A stretch of DNA of 64,000 nt from Haloglomus salinum (GCF_024298825.1 NZ_CP101153.1:558001-622000), one strand, 5' to 3'; positions 53,082 through 62,754 are shown, numbered from the stretch's first letter. Made by a program: numbers and translations. Notes: generated from the letters alone by a model not told the origin.

Positions 53082-53223
53082 GTATCGGAACGTGACACCG
53101 AGCCACGAGAAGGCTCCGGGCGCCCGGCCGATTCCCGGACCCGCTATCCCACCACGACTGGAGGGTAGTTACCTCCCCAGCCCACACCCGACAATACAAA
53201 CTCGGAGCTTGTCTGTCACATTA

Positions 53224-53251
53224 TTGAACAATATCGCCCATAATAGTTCAA
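53224..53251. promoter_or_regulatory. AT-rich inverted repeat upstream of the phosphate transporter
   Basis: TTGAAC ... GTTCAA with a 16-nt AT-rich interior, in a low-GC stretch about 75 nt before the GTG of the PiT gene. The core promoter proper (CGCTTAACTG) lies at about 53293, 30 nt before the start. The inverted repeat may be a regulator site, e.g. for phosphate control, but no known motif is matched. Confidence 0.35.
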
Positions 53252-53325
53252 AACAGCCAGATGAGTAGTTATCCCGACGCCGCGAAGGAGTACCGCTTAA
53301 CTGCGGTCGTCCCGAAGCCCGCGCC

Positions 53326-54531
53326 GTGATAGCGCCGCTCCTCGTCGTGGGGTTGCTGGTCGCGGCGTTCGTCGGGTTCAACATCGGCGGCTCCTCGACC
53401 GGCGTCGCCTTCGGTCCCGCCGTCGGTAGCGACACGGTCTCGAAGACCGCGGCGGCCGGCCTGATGACCGCGTTCGCCCTGCTCGGCGGCTACACCGTGG
53501 GCAAGAACGTCATCCGGACGATGGGCGGTGAGATCGTCCCGGCCTCGAAATTCAGCCTGGCAGCCTCGGTCGCCGTCCTGTTCTTCGTGGGGCTGGCGCT
53601 GCTGGTGTCGAACCTGTTCGGCGTCCCTGCCTCCACGTCGATGACCGCCGTCGGCGCCATCGCCGGGCTAGGCGTCGCCACGGATTCCATCGTCTGGCCC
53701 GTGATGGGCCGCATCGTCTCGTGGTGGCTGGTCGCTCCCATCGCCGCGTTCTGGGTCTGTGCGGTCATCGGGCGCTACCTCTACCCGTACCTCGACGCGA
53801 AGGTGCCGCTCGACTCGGCGGGAGGGGTCCTCGAGCGCCGCTACGCCGGACCGATTCCGTATCCCGCCCGCGCGCCCGACGCCGCGGTGAAGGATGTCAT
53901 CGGCGTTGTCCTCGTCGTCGCCATCGCCTGCTACATGGCGTTCTCCGCGGGCGCGTCGAACGTCGCGAACGCGGTCGCACCGCTGGTCGGGAGCGAGGCC
54001 ATCAGGCCGAACACGGGCGTCTTCCTCGCGGGCGGTGCCATCGGCGTCGGCGCGTTCACCATCGCCCGCCGGACGCTGGACACGGTCGGCAACGACCTGA
54101 CGGACCTGCCGCTGCTGGCCGCGCTCATCGTGGAGACGGTGGCGGCTTCGCTCATCACCTTCCTCTCGTTCATCGGCATCCCGGCCTCGCTCGCGGTCTC
54201 GGCGACGATGTCCATCGTCGGCCTGGGCTGGGGCCGCGCGACCCGGACGACCACGCTCTCGGAGGCCGCAGGCGCGGCGATGGCCGGCGAGGAGCCGACC
54301 GCGACGGCCCGCGTGGACGCCCTGGCCGCGGACGGACCGGGCGGCAGTGGCGAGGACGGCACCGGGACGCAGGCCGTGCCCCGCATCGGCGAGGAGGACC
54401 CCGACGACCTCGCGGCGACGGAACTGTTCGACCCCGCCACCACCGGCCGCGTCATCGTCCTCTGGATACTGACTCCATCCATCTCTGCGGCTGCCTCGTT
54501 CCTCCTGTTCGAGTACGCCCCGTTCTTCTGA
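53326..54531 (+). CDS. Inorganic phosphate transporter (PiT/Pho-4 family)
   Basis: 401 residues from a GTG at 53326. PiT proteins move phosphate with cations, here probably Na+. Both duplicated PHO4 signatures are seen: GFNIGGSSTGVAFGPAVGSD near residue 17 and SAGASNVANAVAPLVGSEAI near residue 208. About ten hydrophobic helices; a low-complexity linker in the middle (about 325-365: TARVDALAADGPGGSG...) lies between the last two helices. It is alone, without a PhoU-like partner, which in many archaea is adjacent. Confidence 0.88.
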   Translation: MIAPLLVVGLLVAAFVGFNIGGSSTGVAFGPAVGSDTVSKTAAAGLMTAFALLGGYTVGKNVIRTMGGEIVPASKFSLAASVAVLFFVGLALLVSNLFGVPASTSMTAVGAIAGLGVATDSIVWPVMGRIVSWWLVAPIAAFWVCAVIGRYLYPYLDAKVPLDSAGGVLERRYAGPIPYPARAPDAAVKDVIGVVLVVAIACYMAFSAGASNVANAVAPLVGSEAIRPNTGVFLAGGAIGVGAFTIARRTLDTVGNDLTDLPLLAALIVETVAASLITFLSFIGIPASLAVSATMSIVGLGWGRATRTTTLSEAAGAAMAGEEPTATARVDALAADGPGGSGEDGTGTQAVPRIGEEDPDDLAATELFDPATTGRVIVLWILTPSISAAASFLLFEYAPFF

Positions 54532-54641
54532 GCGACAGCCGGGGGGGCACTCGTCCGGAAACCTCCGGGAAACCTCCGAGAAACCGGTTTAGGCCCGCCT
54601 AACAGCAGCTTTGAAGGTAGGGGCGGGCGTAGCAGGTGGCG

Positions 54642-55031
54642 ATGCCTACAGTAGAATACCTCAACTACGAGGTCGTCGAGGACAACGGCTGGGATATGTA
54701 CGACGACCCCGTCTTCGACGAGGCCAAGGAGATGGACCTCGATGGCGAGGACTACGGCGAGCTGGACGTCAACGAGGGCGAGTACATTCTGGAGGCTGCC
54801 GAGGCCCAGGGCTACGACTGGCCCTTCTCGTGCCGGGCCGGCGCGTGTGCGAACTGCGCCGCCATCGTGCTCGAGGGCGACATCGACATGGACATGCAGC
54901 AGATCCTCTCCGACGAGGAGGTCGACGACAAGAACGTCCGCCTGACCTGCATCGGCTCACCGGCAGCCGACACCGTCCAGATCGTCTACAACGCGAAGCA
55001 TCTGGACTACCTCCAGAACCGCGTCATCTAA
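54642..55031 (+). CDS. 2Fe-2S ferredoxin, Halobacterium type
   Basis: 129 residues from the ATG at 54642 ([27 protein letters not shown]), the known N terminus of haloarchaeal ferredoxins; an upstream ATG two codons earlier is less likely. The cluster signature is CRAGACANC, with the distal ligand in LTCIG. The extra acidic N-terminal hyperacidic helix pair is a halophilic hallmark. It serves as electron carrier for 2-oxoacid oxidoreductases and nitrite reductase in Halobacterium. A palindrome TTAGGC-CC-GCCTAA lies about 45 nt upstream (54589-54602). Confidence 0.95.
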   Translation: MPTVEYLNYEVVEDNGWDMYDDPVFDEAKEMDLDGEDYGELDVNEGEYILEAAEAQGYDWPFSCRAGACANCAAIVLEGDIDMDMQQILSDEEVDDKNVRLTCIGSPAADTVQIVYNAKHLDYLQNRVI

Positions 55032-55168
55032 CGCCGCGTCTTCCGTCTTCGAGTCGGGAGCAGCCGTCCTGCAGTCACGACCGCAGCAGCGGGCTATGCG
55101 ACGCGCGCGACGGGCCGCGCCGTCGGCTGTCACGGCTGTATTATCTTCGCGCGCAGCACTCACCACAC

Positions 55169-55267
55169 ATGGACTGGGCCGACCTCTTCGACCGGGGCGA
55201 CGAGTACGGCGTCAGCGTCGCAGCCGTCCGCGAATCGCTTGCCGCACACCGGGAGGAACGCTCGTAG
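55169..55267 (+). CDS. Tiny acidic protein (candidate)
   Basis: 32 residues, MDWADLFDRGDEYGVSVAAVRESLAAHREERS. A TATA-like TATTATC lies about 27 nt upstream of the ATG (leaderless start), which is the main support. The sequence resembles small haloarchaeal proteins with a MDWADLFxR start (I recall such families). It is a single helix with no function known. Confidence 0.55.
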   Translation: MDWADLFDRGDEYGVSVAAVRESLAAHREERS

Positions 55268-55345
55268 CCCAACAGCCCCAGCGCGCCGAGGCGTCGGTTC
55301 GGGTGAACTAACTACACGGGACTGGAACCCCGGGTTAATCGAACG

Positions 55346-56728
55346 ATGAGTCAGCAGGAGGCGGGAACGATGGCGTGGAGGACTCGTCTCGTCGAGGCAC
55401 GACACGAGGTGCGGGGCTCGCCGACGGTGGTCGGTGGAACGGTCTTCGTGGGGTGCAGCGACCGTCTATGCGCCATGGACGCCGACACGGGCGAGCAGCG
55501 ATGGCAGTTCCGTCCGAGCGGGGGAAGCGGGCTGGTCTCCTCGGCCACGGTGGTCGGCGATGTCGTCTGCGCCAACTTCGAACACTTCAACCAGAAAGAG
55601 CGCCTGTACGCGGTCGATATCGCCACCGGCGAGCAGCGATGGGAGTTCGCCGAGCAGTCCCTCGGCATCGAGGGGTCGCCGACGGCCGCCGACGGGACCG
55701 TCTACGTGGCGGGGGAGAACCACGGGACGGAAGGAGACACCCTGTACGCGCTCGACGCCGACACCGGCAGGGTGCAGTGGCGGTTCAACCGCCGGGACGT
55801 GGGCTGGACGGGCGCGTCGCCGACGGTGGCTGACGGAGCCGTCTACATCAGCGGGGACTCGACGTACGGCCTGTACGCGGTCGACGCCGCTACGGGCAGC
55901 GAGGAGTGGACCTTCGAGGAGTCGGAGTGGGCCCCGTATTCGTCGCCGACGGTGGCCGACGGAACGGTCTACTTCGCAAGCAAGGACCTGTACGCAGTCG
56001 ACGCCGACACCGGGCGTGAGGAGTGGACGTTCACCGGCACCGACGACGGGACCTACTCGTCGCCGACGGTGTACGCGGGGACGGTCTACATCGGAAGCCC
56101 CGACGGGACGCTCTTCGCCATCTCGGCGACCTCGGGACGCCGGAAGTGGGCGTTCGACGTGCCGACCGGACTGTACCGCACCTCCCCGACGGCCGCCGAC
56201 GGGACGGTCTACATCAACGGGAAGGACGGCGGCGTGTACGCGCTCGATGCCGACACCGGCACACGGGAGTGGACGTGCTCGCGGGTCGTCGGTGCCAACA
56301 GGTCCTCACCGACCGTGGTAGACGGGACGCTGTACGCCGGCACGAACGGCGGCCAGGTGGTCGCCGTCAGAGCCGCCGGCACCAGCGAGGGGTCGCGGGT
56401 GCTGCTCGGCACGCTCGGCCATCACCACCGGCAGGCGACCGACGACCCGACGTTCGGCGCCGGGCGCTCGCTCCCCGGGTCGGGCCTGGCCTCGACGGTC
56501 CGCTCGGCCGTCGGGGACCTCGTGACATCAGACGACAGGGAGACGGCGACCGAGGCGACCGAGGCGACGACCGGGCATGACGGCGGTGCCAGCGAGCCCG
56601 ACGGCGAGACGCCCTCCGAGACCGACGCTGGGGGTGGGGACACGACCGAGACCTGCCCCACCTGCGGCGAGACGGTCGAGGAGAGTGACGAGCCGAGCTT
56701 CTGTTCGGCGTGTGGCACCCGGATGTGA
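55346..56728 (+). CDS. PQQ-type beta-propeller protein with C-terminal zinc ribbon
   Basis: 460 residues. About eight PQQ-like beta-propeller repeats, each ending with a (L)YAVDxxTGxxxW-type core and followed by a SPTVxDGTVY turn (residues ~20-355). The last ~25 residues form a zinc ribbon (CPTCGETVEESDEPSFCSACGTRM), after an acidic low-complexity linker. There is no signal peptide, so it acts in the cytosol, unlike BamB or PQQ dehydrogenases; it lacks the catalytic residues of the latter. Probably a protein-interaction or scaffold protein. The propeller/zinc ribbon fusion is unusual. Confidence 0.82.
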   Translation: MSQQEAGTMAWRTRLVEARHEVRGSPTVVGGTVFVGCSDRLCAMDADTGEQRWQFRPSGGSGLVSSATVVGDVVCANFEHFNQKERLYAVDIATGEQRWEFAEQSLGIEGSPTAADGTVYVAGENHGTEGDTLYALDADTGRVQWRFNRRDVGWTGASPTVADGAVYISGDSTYGLYAVDAATGSEEWTFEESEWAPYSSPTVADGTVYFASKDLYAVDADTGREEWTFTGTDDGTYSSPTVYAGTVYIGSPDGTLFAISATSGRRKWAFDVPTGLYRTSPTAADGTVYINGKDGGVYALDADTGTREWTCSRVVGANRSSPTVVDGTLYAGTNGGQVVAVRAAGTSEGSRVLLGTLGHHHRQATDDPTFGAGRSLPGSGLASTVRSAVGDLVTSDDRETATEATEATTGHDGGASEPDGETPSETDAGGGDTTETCPTCGETVEESDEPSFCSACGTRM

Positions 56729-56804
56729 GCCGTCGCCGGGTCACCGCGGCGCCGCCCGGGACGGGACCCCATCGTTTATCGTCGTCCTCGCCCCCACGGC
56801 TGGC

Positions 56805-57347
56805 ATGGACCAGGCCGAGCGTCCGAACCCCGCACGCGTCGTGGCCGACGCCGACGTGCTCGCGGCCGACCTGCTGTGTGGCGGGCCGGCCGACGCCGCG
56901 CCCGACGTGGACGGGCTCGATGCGGCCGGCGACGGCGCCGCGGCCCGCGCCGCGCTCGACCACCTCCGCGCGCACTCGTGGGCGACGCTGGTCGCGACCG
57001 GGCGTCTGCTCGACGACGCCGAGGCCGTCGTCGCCGATCTCGCGGACCCTGGGCTGGCGGCGGACTGGCGCGAGCGCATCGAGGACTGGGCCGTCGTCGT
57101 CGAGCAGACGCCCGGCGACCACCCCGCGCTGGCCGCCGCTCACGCCGGCCCGGCAGCGCACATCCTCACCTTCGAGGAGTCGCTGGCGAGCGCGGGCGCT
57201 GGCGCGACCCTCCGGAAGCATCTCGACGTCTCCGTACGGCATCCCCGCGCGTTCGCCCAGGTGTTCGACGCGGCCGCGCTATGGGCTGCCGTTCACGATG
57301 CCGACCCAGACGAGTATCCCGGGCCGGACCGCGACCCGCGGGAGTGA
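56805..57347 (+). CDS. Conserved haloarchaeal protein (DUF7384-like)
   Basis: 180 residues, mostly helical with ADADVLAADLLCGGPADAAPDVDGLD near the start, then a PIN-like feel (short acidic turns) but no clear nuclease motif. Alanine-rich. I recall related proteins as DUF7384. A TTTATCG box lies about 30 nt before the ATG at 56805, in line with leaderless transcription. Convergent with the SDR at 57369. Confidence 0.65.
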   Translation: MDQAERPNPARVVADADVLAADLLCGGPADAAPDVDGLDAAGDGAAARAALDHLRAHSWATLVATGRLLDDAEAVVADLADPGLAADWRERIEDWAVVVEQTPGDHPALAAAHAGPAAHILTFEESLASAGAGATLRKHLDVSVRHPRAFAQVFDAAALWAAVHDADPDEYPGPDRDPRE

Positions 57348-57368
57348 GCTGTCGCCGGGATACCGCGC

Positions 57369-58169
57369 TCAAGCCTCGTTCAGGCTCCTCGACAGCTTCC
57401 GGACCGTCGAGCGCGGGAGGAACGGTACCACGCGCGAGAGCAGTTTCAGGTCGGTGCCCGTGACCACGACGGCCTCGCCGGCGTGGACCCCCTCGTAGCC
57501 CGCCTCGGCCACGTCGGCCGCGTCCTGCCAGTTCGGGCTCAGCAGGCCGTCCGTCTCGCCGCCGCCGATGGGGGCATCCTCGTTCTCGGCGCGCGCCTGG
57601 AACTCCGTCTCCACGGGGCCCGGGCAGAGCGCCGTCACGGCCACCCCGTCCGCGGCGAGTTCCTCGTGGAGCGCCTCGGAGAACGAGAGCAGGTAGGCCT
57701 TGCTGGCGTAGTAGACCGCCATGAACGGCCCGGGCTGGAACGCTGCCGAGGAGGAAACGTTGAGGATGCGCCCGTCGCCGCGCTCGACCATGTCCGCGCC
57801 GAACAGTTTGGTGAGATGCGACGGCGTGGTGATGTTGAGCTCGATCTGCAGCAGGTCCCGGTCGGCGGGGATGTCGGTGTACTTGCCCTGCGTCCCGATG
57901 CCGACGTTGTTGACGAGCGTGTCGACCTCGATACCCCGCTCCTCGACGACCTCCTCGTACAGGGCCTCACGGTTCTCACGGCTCCCGAGGTCGGTCGGCA
58001 CGACGTGGGCGGTGCTGCCGTACTGCTCGAACTCCGCGGCCGCTTCCTGCAGCTTCTCCTCCCGGCGCGCGACGAGGACGAGGTCGTAGCCGTTCCGGGC
58101 GAACTCCTCGGCGAGCGCCCGACCGATTCCGGCCGAGGCGCCCGTCACGAGCGCGGTTCCGTGTGGCAT
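57369..58169 (-). CDS. Short-chain dehydrogenase/reductase
   Basis: 266 residues. Classical SDR: cofactor loop TGASAGIGRAL (about 9-19), NNVGIG, active-site Ser in NVSSSAAFQPGPFMAVYYASKAYLL with YxxxK. A final helical tail (RSTVRKLSRSLNEA) may associate with membranes. It probably reduces or oxidises a keto/hydroxy group of a lipid-like compound; the substrate is unknown. The ATG at 58169 is chosen over an upstream extension. The 5' side faces dispersed element C. Confidence 0.88.
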   Translation of the reverse strand: MPHGTALVTGASAGIGRALAEEFARNGYDLVLVARREEKLQEAAAEFEQYGSTAHVVPTDLGSRENREALYEEVVEERGIEVDTLVNNVGIGTQGKYTDIPADRDLLQIELNITTPSHLTKLFGADMVERGDGRILNVSSSAAFQPGPFMAVYYASKAYLLSFSEALHEELAADGVAVTALCPGPVETEFQARAENEDAPIGGGETDGLLSPNWQDAADVAEAGYEGVHAGEAVVVTGTDLKLLSRVVPFLPRSTVRKLSRSLNEA

Positions 58170-58260
58170 GTGTGGTTCGTGGGGTGGGTTGCGGGGGTAA
58201 AGTTCTGGCTCTCGCGTGCAGGAAGGTGAGACGGCCGAGGCGACGAGCCCGGTCTCCACG

Positions 58261-58337
58261 ACGACCGAGACACCTGAGCCGACGACGGAAACACCTCACC
58301 CCACGACGGAAACACCTCACCCCACGACGGAAACACA
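58261..58337 (+). repeat. 21-bp tandem repeats adjoining dispersed element C
   Basis: A degenerate first unit (58261) is followed by two exact 21-bp copies with ACGACGGAAACACCTCACCC (58282 and 58303) and a partial fourth (58324) that runs directly into the element tip TACGAAG at 58338. One frame reads repeated TTETPHP. The preceding spacer 58170-58260 shows no gene. Confidence 0.85.
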
Positions 58338-58674
58338 TACGAAGCCCTCGCGCGCTCCGATTCCGCCAGGATCCAGCTGTTCCACGGGCGCTGTGGCCCT
58401 GCCCTTCCCCAGGTCGCGCGGTCTCGCGGGCAAGCCGCTCGACACGCGCTCCCGGCCGGGGAGCGGCTGGTCGGCCGGCCGGTTCCGGGACCAGGAAGCG
58501 CGCTCGCGCCATCTGGCGGAGGCCGCGAACGCTAGTGAGCGTGCCGGAGCCCACTCGGCGCGAGTGCGGGGAGGTGTGGGGCCACCCTGCTCGCCCGGAA
58601 CCACCACGCGCGAACGCTCGGACGGACAACGGACTCCTGGCGGAATCGAAGGATGAGAGCGCGGGGGCTTCGTA
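58338..58674 (+). repeat. Dispersed structured repeat element, copy C (most compact)
   Basis: 337 bp. Left end TACGAAGCCCTCGCGC and right end (58657-58674) are inverted repeats with 16 of 18 bases matching. The inner pair CGATTCCGCCAGGA (58358) / TCCTGGCGGAATCG (58635) is a perfect 14-bp inverted repeat. The cores GGTTCCGGGACCAGGAAG (58481) and GGGGAGGTGTGGGG (58568) are identical to copy A and separated by the same 87 bp. No target duplication and no transposase. The flank to 58788 contains the leader of serS. Confidence 0.82.
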
Positions 58675-58788
58675 GCCGTCCCTGTCGTCCCCCGATTCGG
58701 TGACCACTCCATCGACATCTGCCCGTGCCACCCACTCCCGCGACACCGACACGACTTTTCCGGCCACCCGAGAACCTCACACCAACAG

Positions 58789-60171
58789 ATGATTCCCCGA
58801 CAGTACCTCCGCGAGCACCCCGACGAGGTGCGCGCGGCACTCGACGCACGCGGGTACGACGACGTGGACGTGGACGCACTCCTCGAGATAGACGAGGAGT
58901 GGCGCGACCTGAAGGCCGAGGGCGACGGGCTCCGGCACGAGCGCAACGAGGTGTCGAGCAAGATCGGCCAGCTCAAACAGGAGGGCAAGGAGGACGAAGC
59001 CCAGGAGGCCATCGAGCAGTCACAGGAACTCAAAGACGAGATCGAACGCGTCGAGGACCGCGCCGACGAACTGGAGGCCAAACTCGAGCAGGGGCTGCTC
59101 GAACTCCCGCAGATTCCCCACGAGGGCGTGCCCGTGGGCGCGGACGAGGCCGACAACGTCGAGCGCGAGCGGGTGGGCTTCGACGACCACCGCGACCTGC
59201 CCGACGAGGTGACGCCACACTACGACCTCGGCGAGGAACTCCAGATCATCGACGAGGCACGCGGCGCGAAGACGACCGGTGGCGGCTTCTACTTCCTGAA
59301 AGGCGACGGGGCACGGCTGGAGCACGCGCTCATCCAGTTCATGCTGGACATCCACCGGGAGCAGGATTACCACGACATCTTCCCGCCCGTCCCAGTCACG
59401 AGCGCGTCGATGCGCGGGACCGGCCAGCTACCGAAGTTCAACCACGACGCCTACCGGGTCGGCGGCGCCGAACAGGAGGACTACACCGACGACGACCTCT
59501 GGCTCTGCCCGACCGCCGAGGTACCCGTCACCAACATGCACCGCGAGGAAATCATGCTGGACGACGACCTCCCACTGAAGTACCAGGCCTACACCCCCAA
59601 CTTCCGGCGCGAGGCCGGCGAACACGGCACCGAAACGCGGGGCATCGTCCGAGTCCACCAGTTCAACAAGGTGGAACTGGTCAACTTCGTCCGACCCGAC
59701 GAGAGCTACGACCGGCTGGACGCACTCATCGGCGAGGCCTGCGAGGTCATCGACCGGCTCGGGCTGCCATACCGCACACTGGACCTCTGTACGGGCGACC
59801 TGACCTTCGCCTCGGCTCGCACCGTCGATATCGAGGTGTGGGCGCCCGGCACCGACAGCGAGGACGGCCCGGACCGAGGCGGCCGCTGGCTGGAGGTGTC
59901 GTCGGCATCGAACTTCGAAGACTTCCAGGCCCGGCGCGCCGGCATCCAGTACCGCCCGGAGCGCCACGAGTCGGCCGAGTACCTCCACACGCTCAACGCG
60001 TCGGGGACCGCCGTCGGCCGCGTGATGGTCGCTATCCTCGAGTACTACCAGAACGAGGACGGCACCGTCGACGTGCCCGAGGCGCTCCAGCCGTACATGG
60101 GCGGCACCGAGGTCATCGAGGGCCACGACCCCGTCGGGGAGTCGGCCGTCGGCGCGGGCGAGAAGGAGTAG
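58789..60171 (+). CDS. serS: Seryl-tRNA synthetase
   Basis: 460 residues of the common (bacterial-like) type. An N-terminal coiled-coil arm (about 30-105) contacts tRNA; the class II core has motif 2 as TPNFRREAGEHGTETRGIVRVHQFNKVELV and motif 3 as LHTLNASGTAVGRVMVAILEYYQNEDG. A serine-binding TAEVPVTNMH region precedes. The ATG at 58789 begins MIPRQYLREHPDEVRAALDARGYDD. Directly downstream of dispersed element C, and ends the core region before the AT-richer segment. Confidence 0.95.
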   Translation: MIPRQYLREHPDEVRAALDARGYDDVDVDALLEIDEEWRDLKAEGDGLRHERNEVSSKIGQLKQEGKEDEAQEAIEQSQELKDEIERVEDRADELEAKLEQGLLELPQIPHEGVPVGADEADNVERERVGFDDHRDLPDEVTPHYDLGEELQIIDEARGAKTTGGGFYFLKGDGARLEHALIQFMLDIHREQDYHDIFPPVPVTSASMRGTGQLPKFNHDAYRVGGAEQEDYTDDDLWLCPTAEVPVTNMHREEIMLDDDLPLKYQAYTPNFRREAGEHGTETRGIVRVHQFNKVELVNFVRPDESYDRLDALIGEACEVIDRLGLPYRTLDLCTGDLTFASARTVDIEVWAPGTDSEDGPDRGGRWLEVSSASNFEDFQARRAGIQYRPERHESAEYLHTLNASGTAVGRVMVAILEYYQNEDGTVDVPEALQPYMGGTEVIEGHDPVGESAVGAGEKE

Positions 60172-60541
60172 GCGTCCGTCGGAGCAGGGCGATAGAGAGT
60201 TACGCCGTTTCTGGGGAGATTCATCGTCTGTCCCCACCTTTTCACAGATTTATTCCCCATTATCCATAAACGCCACAAATACACCGCCAAAATTCCATAT
60301 TACAGGAGAACAGCTATCGTGCAGGGGCCACAGGCCGCCCGTGCTGGGTTGGAAGTTGAGACTACGGCGGGTTTAGCGGGGCTGTGATGCGTGGTTTCGG
60401 GCGATTTTTCGAGGCGAAGCCGCTTTGAATATCCTCTCGATGGTCTTCTCGTGTCGTACTACCAACTGGACTTGTGAATTTCCAAGATTCTCGACAGCGT
60501 TGCCACTCAGGAATCCGTACTGGCCCGAACAGAGGACCGCC
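60172..60541. other. Intergenic AT-richer segment at the left edge of the IS region
   Basis: 370 bp with GC clearly below the neighbouring core genes, including AT-rich runs (about 60235-60310) and no gene that I can support. It must contain the downstream end of the transposase element, but I found no inverted repeat matching the region upstream of the transposase start (62219-62335). Confidence 0.5.
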
Positions 60542-62218
60542 CTATCCAATTCCGGTCTCCTTCTTCAACAGCGTCAGCGTATTGTCGGCCGTCACAATAG
60601 GCGAGTGCTCGTACTCATCGGTCAACTCAACCTGCACGAGCAGATCGACCGCTCGCCAGATAGAGTACAGCAGACACGCAAACGCGAAGTAGAAGAATCG
60701 AAGCCCGAAATCCTTCGACGTCGTCGCTGCCATGAACCGTTTGATCGACCTGTACCCACTCTCGATCTCCCACCTGTAGCCGTACTCCGTGAGGTGTCCA
60801 CTCCCCCGATTCGTCATAAACACCGAATATTGTCGATGGTCGTCGTACTCGGAGTCCTCTTTCCGACGGTAGATTAGCGTCGTCTCGTGCCACTCGTTGT
60901 TCCCGAGGTGGAGCTTCCGGTCGGTCTCGTATCGGTCTTGGTCGCGCTGGAGCAACCGCTTCGCCTGCGCCTTCTCGCTGGTCTGCATCCGTTTCGGCAC
61001 GACGTAGGAGAGCCCGCGCTGGCTAATCATCTCCAGAACGTGTTGGCTATCGAACTCCCGATCCATAAGCACGTTATCAACGTGAACCAGGTCTTCAGCG
61101 GAGTCAAGCAGATCCTTGACGATCTCTTTTCGTGACTCGCCTTTCCGCACGGGGCGAGCATCAAGGACGAGCGGGACGGCGTTCCCGACCAACTGAACCG
61201 TCGCCCACTGGTACGCGTACTCGTCGGAGTTCTCTTTCGTTCCGATAATCTCATCTTCGTAACCAGTGCGGTCGCCTGTGAACGGGTCAGCTTCGGTAAT
61301 GTCGATTGCAACGATCCCTGCTCGGAAGAACTCCTCCGTCGCTGCAACCTCGTCAATGAGCTGGCGGACCGCCTGTCGATACATCTCGCGAATCTGATCG
61401 ATAGAGAGATTGCGGATGTGGTCGCGATGAGCGTGTCCGAGGGGTGTTCGATTCCGCGTCGACTCGTGGGTGAAGCTGCGAGCGCCTTCGTTGGCGGCCA
61501 AGTTCTCACGGAGTCCGAGATACGTCTGTAATTCCCAGTAGGCGTTCTCGGGAATCTCGGAGGCCTCGCCACGGTCAAGCGAGAACGCGGGAAAAATGAC
61601 TCGACTGACGTGATCAGTAATCGTCTCAGCACTGTCGAGGATAGCTCGGTTATCTGGCTGCGATTCGTTTGCGTCGGTACCCCGAAGCGGAAGGCTCTGT
61701 TCTGGGTCGCGCGGGACAGCGACATCCGCGTTTTGTGCTTTGACGAGGATTGTTCGAGCACCTTTCTCGACTGTCTCACGCAGATCTCTCGTGAAACGCT
61801 CGTTCCAAGTACGCCACAGTGTCGATTGGTCGGGGACTGTGTTCAACTGAAGATGTTCGCAGAGGTTAGGCTGGCTTTCGAGGTACTCTCGGAGTGATGT
61901 TTCGTGCTCCCAGCCGTGGAGTTCTTTCAGGACGAACACGCGAAACAACGTGTCCATCTCGTAGCGTGTCGAAGTCTGGTAACAGTCGTGGGCTTCAAAT
62001 CGGAAGTAGGCTATCGGAAGCTCACAGACGAACTGCTCAGCCGAGTCGTGATTTGGATGCATGAACCAGATCCCCGAGACGACTCGAATGTCCGATTCTA
62101 ATCCGGCAAGTGAAGCGCGGTCGTATAGCGGCGTCGAGTCGTATGCGGGCCACTCGACGTAGGGTTGTTGGGCGATTCGTCGAAAGACCGTGCGTTGTGA
62201 CTCATAGGAGGTAGCCAC
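60542..62218 (-). mobile_element. IS4-family DDE transposase (558 residues)
   Basis: A full-length transposase. The DDE triad is Asp306 (VAIDITEADPF), Asp386 (DNVLMDREFD) and Glu486; the last sits in YGYRWEIESGYRSIKRF, which matches the IS4 signature Y-(2)-R-(3)-E-(6)-K exactly (Tyr479, Arg482, Glu486, Lys493). The N-terminal ~150 residues include the helical DUF-like region typical of longer haloarchaeal IS4/ISH3-like enzymes. The frame is intact, so the element may be active. Terminal inverted repeats and target duplication were not found. Confidence 0.88.
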
Positions 62219-62334
62219 TATAAGATACTGGCCGCGACGCGCTCAAGAATCCGTCTAACTGATCGGTGTTCGTCATATCCTGTGTATTGCTCAGCTGGCA
62301 AGCTGATTTGATTCAGTTGTCTCTACGGAATCAG

Positions 62335-62754
62335 CTATGCGATCCCGGGCGCGACCACACCAAGATACGCCCAGATATTGTTGATGAAATGTAACAACCA
62401 TGCGCCCGTGAGATTGTTGAACCGGAGGCGCAGAATCGTCGGGAACACCGACCACGCGGCCATCGCGATCACGCCTGCGATTCCAAGCAGGGCAACGTGA
62501 AGCAACCCAAACGCAAGGATCGCGGCGCTACCAGCCACAACCGGCGACCAGCCCCGACCGAGCAAACTTCCCAGAACGAACCCACGAAACAGGACTTCCT
62601 CAGCAAAGGGGGCAACCAACACGGCTCCGAATACTACCGCCCCCACGGTAACTGGATCCCCGAGGGTGTATTCATATCCCCCAATCTCGAAGCCGAGGGC
62701 ACCTGCTACCACACTAGCTCCGAGAAACGTGGCCACCCCTAACGGAAAACTCAC
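62335..62754 (-). CDS. CPBP-family intramembrane protease, short at the N terminus
   Basis: 139 residues from a GTG at 62754. CPBP (Abi/CAAX protease-like) motifs are present: EEVLFRGF (EExxxR), FGLLHVA (motif 2) and HFINNIWA (motif 3). The usual N-terminal helix pair is absent: the frame stays open upstream to 62842 (reading FKRPSNTELTWTLV) but without a credible start, so the gene is probably truncated or uses a rare start. Base composition is less GC-rich than the core. Adjacent to the transposase, which suggests disturbance by insertion. Confidence 0.6.
   Translation of the reverse strand: MSFPLGVATFLGASVVAGALGFEIGGYEYTLGDPVTVGAVVFGAVLVAPFAEEVLFRGFVLGSLLGRGWSPVVAGSAAILAFGLLHVALLGIAGVIAMAAWSVFPTILRLRFNNLTGAWLLHFINNIWAYLGVVAPGIA

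Noticed and set aside
60300-62335. Terminal inverted repeats of the transposase element
   Set aside because: The only shared short strings (such as CCTGTG) are too short and do not extend into a convincing pair, so ends are left undefined.
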